This document shows, one piece after another, positions 3,594 through 5,826 of a stretch of 5,826 nucleotides of DNA. The number at the start of each line of letters is the position of its first letter. The first letter of the stretch is position 1. The translations under genes and the position numbers were made by a program. The notes beneath the pieces were generated by a model. It saw only the letters and a program-made list of their open reading frames with translations. It had not been told where the DNA came from and made no database searches. The stretch comes from Oscillospiraceae bacterium (GTDB lineage: Bacteria; Bacillota; Clostridia; Oscillospirales; Oscillospiraceae): NCBI GenBank assembly GCA_017557265.1, contig JAFZAM010000168.1, forward strand, positions 1-5,826, in the 5' to 3' direction.

Positions 3594-5826
3594 TTAATCG
3601 CCCCACCACCAGGCGGAGTAGCCGTAGTTCGCGTAGCGGGTGTAGCCGGGATAGCCGTCGTAGTAGCCGTCGTCGTACCCCAGCTCGTAGCCCTCCTGAT
3701 AGCCTCGGACGTAGTCGGGATCGCCGGTCATGGCGTCGTAGTAGTTCTCGCCGTACTCGACCTCGTCCCAGCCGTCGTCGTAGCCGACCTCGTAGGCTTC
3801 GTCATAGCCCTCGTCGAGGCCCTCGTAGTAGGCGTCGCTCGCGCCGGGGACGTCGGTGCTGAGCGCGGGCCTGTTCTCGCCGTAGCTCGTGTAGCGGGTG
3901 TAGCCGGGATAGCCGTCATAGTAGCCGTCGAAGTAGCCCCAGTCGTAGCCCTCCTCGAAGCCCTCGCGGAAGGTCGCGCCGCCGGAGTAGCCGTAGGCGG
4001 CGAAGTCGTCGTCGTAGTTCTCGCCGTAGTCGACCTCGTCCCAGCCGTCCTGATAGCCTATCTCATAGCCCTCGTCGTAGCCGTAGATGATGCCGTTGTC
4101 GCGCTGCTCGTCGGAGCCGCCGATGCCGAGGAAGGAGAGGTCGAGGCCGGTCTCCTCGCTTATCTCGTTGAGATTATCGCCTATCCTCTCGCCGAGCTCG
4201 TTGAAGTCGTCCTCGTCCATGTCGGCGAGCATCCTCGCGCCGGAGACGGCGATCGCGGCGGACTTGTCATACGCGCCTATCCGAAGCGCGCCGGAGGCCG
4301 CGACGACCGTGTCGCCGTAATAATCCTTGACCTTGAGGTCGGAGACGGCAAGGTCGAGGGACTTGGCGTTCATCTTCAGCGTGCCCTCGAGCTTGATGTC
4401 CGTGTCGCCGTCGTCGGTCTTGACGCGGAGGCTGAGCGCGCCGGAGTTCTTGTTGTATTCGGTCTGGGCGGAGAAGATGTTGTACTTGCTGCCGTTGTAC
4501 TTCTCGACGATCTTGGTCTCGTCGGTGAAGACGCCGCCCTTGCCGGAGTGGTTGCCGGAGGAGGAGACGATATACTCGTCGGACCAGTCGTCGCCCTTGG
4601 AGGCGGCGGAGAGGGTGATGTCGTCGACGTAGGCGTTCGGACCGCCGAAGTAGCCGGAGAGGATGAGCTTCTGGTCTTCGACCTTCTTTTCGTATACGAA
4701 GGCGGAGATGTAGCCGCCGCTGACGTAGACCTTGAGCTCTATGTCGCCGAGCTCGTCGAGCACGTCGTCCTCAAACTGCTCTACCAGATCGTCGAAGTCG
4801 AGATCCGCGAAGGAGTCTCTGAGGTCCTCGACGTCGTATTCGTCAAAGCCGACGGAGACGAAGAGGTCAGCGAGATTGTCGCCGAACTTGTCGGGCTTGA
4901 CGCACTTGACGACGGACTCGAGGTAGGTCTCGAGCGCCTTCTGCGGGATCCTGACGTTGTATCTGGCGGCCTTGACGGTCGTGCCGTTGACGTCGATGGT
5001 CTCCTTGCCGTCCTTGGTGACGGTGATGGCCTTGGTCAGAGCCTTGTTCGCGGCCTCGACGCCCTTCTTGTCGACGAGCTCCTCGCTCATCTTTTCGACC
5101 TGATCGACTATCTCGAACACGTTGAAGCCGACGTCGTCAAGCTCGTCGGAGCCGCTGAGCTCGCCGAGGTCTCTGCCTATGGTCTTGGTATCGAGCCCGT
5201 AAAACTCGCCGTCGGTTATCTCGGGCGAGCCTATATAGAGCTTGGAGTCGTTGACGGCGAGCTTTATCGTCGCGATGTCCCCGCCGGAGGTGATCGGCGT
5301 GAAGACGACGTCCGCAAGGCGGTCGGCGCCGCTGTAGTTGATGAACGCGCGCGCGCCGAGACCGTCCATGTCGTCGCCGTCAAGCTCCCTCAGAGAGAGC
5401 TCGATCTCCTCGGAGAACTTCTTTTCCTTGTATATAGCCTTCAGATCGATGGGATCGAGAGACTCGACCGCCGACGTATAGGCCTTGACGGACTTCTTGA
5501 AGGCCTTGCCGACCGTCCCCTTCGCTCCGGAGAAGACTCCGAGCAGGAAGCAGGCGACGAGCGCGCCTATGACGACGACGGCGGCGATTATGCCGATGAT
5601 GAGACCGAGCTTCGGTCCCTTTTTCTGCTTCGCGGGAGCCGCGTAAGCCTGCTGCTGCGCGTAGGCGGGCGCGGCGTAGGCCTGCTGCTGAGCGTAAGGC
5701 TGCTGCGGAGCGGCGTAGGTCTGCTGCTGCGGAGCGTAGGCGGGCTGCTCGGGCGCCCTGTAAACGGGCTGTTCCGGCGCGGGAGCCGTAAAGACCGGCT
5801 GCTCGGGGGCGGCGGGAGCCTCGGGC
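3594..5826 (-). CDS. Large single-pass surface protein with Tyr/Gly GX3 repeats, start beyond window (partial)
   Basis: The visible 743 residues (numbered from the window edge) are unrecognised as a whole. Residues 1-65 are a Pro/Gln/Ala/Tyr-rich tail with repeats such as APEQPVY and QQQAYAAP. KQKKGPK (66-72) precedes a transmembrane helix (about 73-98), giving an inside-N, outside-C orientation. Residues about 100-580 form an acidic outside region: a helical start (KAFKKSVKAYTSAVESLD), beta-rich stretches, an INVNG-like turn (TIDVNGTTVKAARYNV) and two acidic helices (near VEDLRDSFADLDFDDLVEQF and DEDDFNELGERIGDNL). This resembles the beta-rich outside domains of other Clostridial single-pass proteins, but I cannot name the family. 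Residues 581-743 are a duplicated Gly-Tyr-acidic block ending in WWWGD. The first ATG at 5369 is not the start: no ATG, GTG or TTG occurs in frame from 5370 to 5825, and the tail and helix would be lost. Related proteins often begin with a zinc ribbon, which would lie outside the window. The function is unknown, with a cell-surface role inferred. Confidence 0.85.
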   Translation of the reverse strand, partial: PEAPAAPEQPVFTAPAPEQPVYRAPEQPAYAPQQQTYAAPQQPYAQQQAYAAPAYAQQQAYAAPAKQKKGPKLGLIIGIIAAVVVIGALVACFLLGVFSGAKGTVGKAFKKSVKAYTSAVESLDPIDLKAIYKEKKFSEEIELSLRELDGDDMDGLGARAFINYSGADRLADVVFTPITSGGDIATIKLAVNDSKLYIGSPEITDGEFYGLDTKTIGRDLGELSGSDELDDVGFNVFEIVDQVEKMSEELVDKKGVEAANKALTKAITVTKDGKETIDVNGTTVKAARYNVRIPQKALETYLESVVKCVKPDKFGDNLADLFVSVGFDEYDVEDLRDSFADLDFDDLVEQFEDDVLDELGDIELKVYVSGGYISAFVYEKKVEDQKLILSGYFGGPNAYVDDITLSAASKGDDWSDEYIVSSSGNHSGKGGVFTDETKIVEKYNGSKYNIFSAQTEYNKNSGALSLRVKTDDGDTDIKLEGTLKMNAKSLDLAVSDLKVKDYYGDTVVAASGALRIGAYDKSAAIAVSGARMLADMDEDDFNELGERIGDNLNEISEETGLDLSFLGIGGSDEQRDNGIIYGYDEGYEIGYQDGWDEVDYGENYDDDFAAYGYSGGATFREGFEEGYDWGYFDGYYDGYPGYTRYTSYGENRPALSTDVPGASDAYYEGLDEGYDEAYEVGYDDGWDEVEYGENYYDAMTGDPDYVRGYQEGYELGYDDGYYDGYPGYTRYANYGYSAWWWGD
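3597..4085 (-). repeat. Duplicated Gly-Tyr-acidic (GX3) repeat region inside the surface protein
   Basis: This segment encodes the last 163 residues of the minus-strand gene. Two copies of roughly 90 residues each contain a first block of Gly at every fourth position ending in DGWDEV(D/E)YGENY, a variable spacer, and a second block of five Gly at spacing four ending in DGYYDGYPGYTRY. At DNA level, 3633-3672 matches 3891-3930 with one mismatch (offset 258 bp), and 3741-3776 matches 4014-4049 with one mismatch (offset 273 bp). The 15-bp difference is a five-residue indel in the spacer. Near identity of the third codon positions suggests a fairly recent duplication or ongoing gene conversion. 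Confidence 0.9.
5532..5609 (-). other. Transmembrane helix of the minus-strand surface protein
   Basis: The sequence LGLIIGIIAAVVVIGALVAC plus FLLGVF is a 26-residue uncharged stretch (visible residues 73-98) preceded by KQKKGPK. The positive-inside rule places the Pro/Gln tail in the cytoplasm and the GX3-bearing region outside. It lies entirely upstream of the first in-frame ATG, which is the main reason to reject that ATG as the start. Confidence 0.85.

Noticed and set aside
3418..3609. 63-codon minus-strand frame in the intergenic palindrome
   Set aside because: It overlaps the terminator stem and the last codons of the surface-protein gene, and its content is explained by the inverted repeat.
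3491..3862. Plus-strand Arg/Ser-rich open frame opposite the GX3 region
   Set aside because: Its Ser/Arg repeats are the antisense image of the Gly-Tyr-Asp codons on the minus strand.
3601..4080. Possible CRISPR-like or tandem DNA repeat because of recurring GTAGCCGTCGTAG strings
   Set aside because: The periodicity is 12 nt in frame and matches Gly-Tyr-acidic-acidic codons, with no constant repeat/spacer structure.
4087..4926. Ser-rich plus-strand frames at 4087-4320, 4327-4632 and 4732-4926
   Set aside because: They are antisense shadows of the minus-strand gene, which has continuous, compositionally sensible coding through the whole interval.
5547..5561. LVAC sequence resembling a lipoprotein signal-peptidase site (lipobox) in the minus-strand protein
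   Set aside because: At least 88 residues precede it in an open frame with no start codon nearby, and the hydrophobic stretch continues past the Cys, so it reads as part of an ordinary transmembrane helix.

Overview
The window looks like a piece of a high-GC Bacillota (Clostridia-like, probably uncultured gut or rumen) chromosome. This is an inference from three things: a polysaccharide operon with no outer-membrane genes, a DUF4330-type small membrane protein between a glycosyltransferase and an O-antigen-ligase-family protein, and a single-pass protein with a Pro/Gln/Tyr-rich cytoplasmic tail of a kind common in Clostridia. No rRNA, tRNA, CRISPR array or transposase gene is visible.

Layout. 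Positions 1-3229 carry a tightly packed plus-strand operon: a possible 3' tail of an upstream gene (2-43), a GT-B family 4 glycosyltransferase (56-1171), a DUF4330-like single-pass protein (1175-1663) and a multi-pass O-antigen ligase/polymerase-family protein (1676-3229). Gaps are 3 and 12 bp, so the genes are probably co-transcribed and act together at the membrane on a surface glycan: the glycosyltransferase builds the lipid-linked unit in the cytoplasm and the ligase-family protein polymerises or transfers it outside. Positions 3230-3593 form a gene-free gap between convergent transcription units. It is filled by an approximately 320-bp imperfect palindrome (3242-3563) with a strong terminator hairpin in its right arm. 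Positions 3594-5826 hold one minus-strand gene that runs off the right edge.

The minus-strand gene is the least ordinary part. The first in-frame ATG (5369) is not the true start. The frame is open to the window edge, with no ATG, GTG or TTG in between, and it encodes a Pro/Gln/Ala/Tyr-rich tail and a clear transmembrane helix upstream of that Met. The large outside domain ends in a duplicated block of about 90 residues made of Gly-Tyr-acidic-acidic tetrads (GX3 repeats), closing with a Trp-Trp-Trp end. I do not recognise this architecture as a named family. The palindrome and the GX3 duplication are the two items most worth a second look.
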